Source: Prorocentrum cordatum
Taxonomy: Eukaryota; Sar; Dinophyceae; Prorocentrales; Prorocentraceae
NCBI GenBank assembly: GCA_963575745.1
Contig: CAUYUJ010020516.1
Location: 640,124-704,123 of the forward strand
Length of the DNA stretch: 64,000 bases
Direction: 5' to 3'
In this document: in pieces, positions 63,966 to 64,000 of the stretch
How positions within the stretch are numbered: position 1 is the first letter of the stretch
Layout: every line of letters begins with the position of its first letter
Made by a program: the position numbers and the translations under genes
The notes under the pieces: generated by a model
Databases searched by the model: none
Seen by the model: the letters and a program-made list of their open reading frames with translations, nothing else
Told to the model about the DNA's origin: nothing

Positions 63966-64000
63966 GAGCTACACAAGCAGTGCAGACGAAAGGCGACACA

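Noticed and set aside
1-64000. tRNA, rRNA, snRNA or histone-like genes
   Set aside because: No cloverleaf-sized unique segment, conserved rRNA word or known housekeeping protein was recognised by eye; a covariance-model scan would be needed to exclude small RNAs.

Overview
The window looks like nuclear DNA of a dinoflagellate with a large genome. That is an inference from several signs: GC-rich sequence with extreme microsatellite expansion; a 22-nt stretch matching the dinoflagellate spliced leader at 18 of 22 positions; split coding exons with GA/GC-like donors; and a retroelement that pairs a reverse transcriptase with a tyrosine recombinase. No rRNA, tRNA, CRISPR array or bacterial-style operon was seen. 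Position 21,401-21,500 is an assembly gap of 100 N. Most long open frames are translations of GGA/CCT, GT, GAC or CCTCAG repeats and are not genes.

Layout. 0-2.6 kb: a spliced hypothetical gene on the minus strand whose introns are polypurine/polypyrimidine tracts. 2.6-9.1 kb: microsatellites, degenerate tandem repeats and dispersed repeats. 9.3-14.6 kb: a DIRS/Ngaro-like tyrosine-recombinase retrotransposon (Gag-like, RT, RNase H, YR) with split direct repeats in the order A1 ... B1-A2-B2, lying in an array of about 73-bp repeats. 15-20.8 kb: short inverted-repeat elements (several with exact 5-bp target duplications), a 1.2-kb CCTCAG array, a 73-bp tandem array and the spliced-leader-like site. 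20.8-24.1 kb and 53.1-57.85 kb are two copies of one duplicated segment. 49.4-51.2 kb and 57.85-60.1 kb are two copies of a second one.

The main structure is at 24.1-49.4 kb. A decayed non-LTR-type reverse transcriptase (minus strand) sits inside the CTC tract that joins the two duplicated segments in the other copy. That RT is itself split by a 21,207-bp insertion (26,767-47,973) with about 35-bp imperfect terminal inverted repeats and a 6-bp direct duplication (TGAAAA). Removing the insertion and one duplicate joins the RT frame exactly, just before its FVDD motif. Inside the insertion are two large arrays of a roughly 21-bp satellite in opposite orientations, a near-central fold-back hairpin of about 0.86 kb, and about 14 kb of decayed coding sequence read from the minus strand. 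A 10-13 bp motif (GCCAGAGGCA core) is scattered through that cargo more than 20 times, always in the same orientation. No transposase was recognised.

51.3-52.3 kb holds a coding-like 318-bp tandem repeat. 60.4-64 kb holds further satellites, a second copy of a 234-bp inverted-repeat element, a 53-bp palindrome and minisatellites. The genes do not form a pathway. The window is a nested record of mobile elements and satellites with one or two hypothetical host genes.
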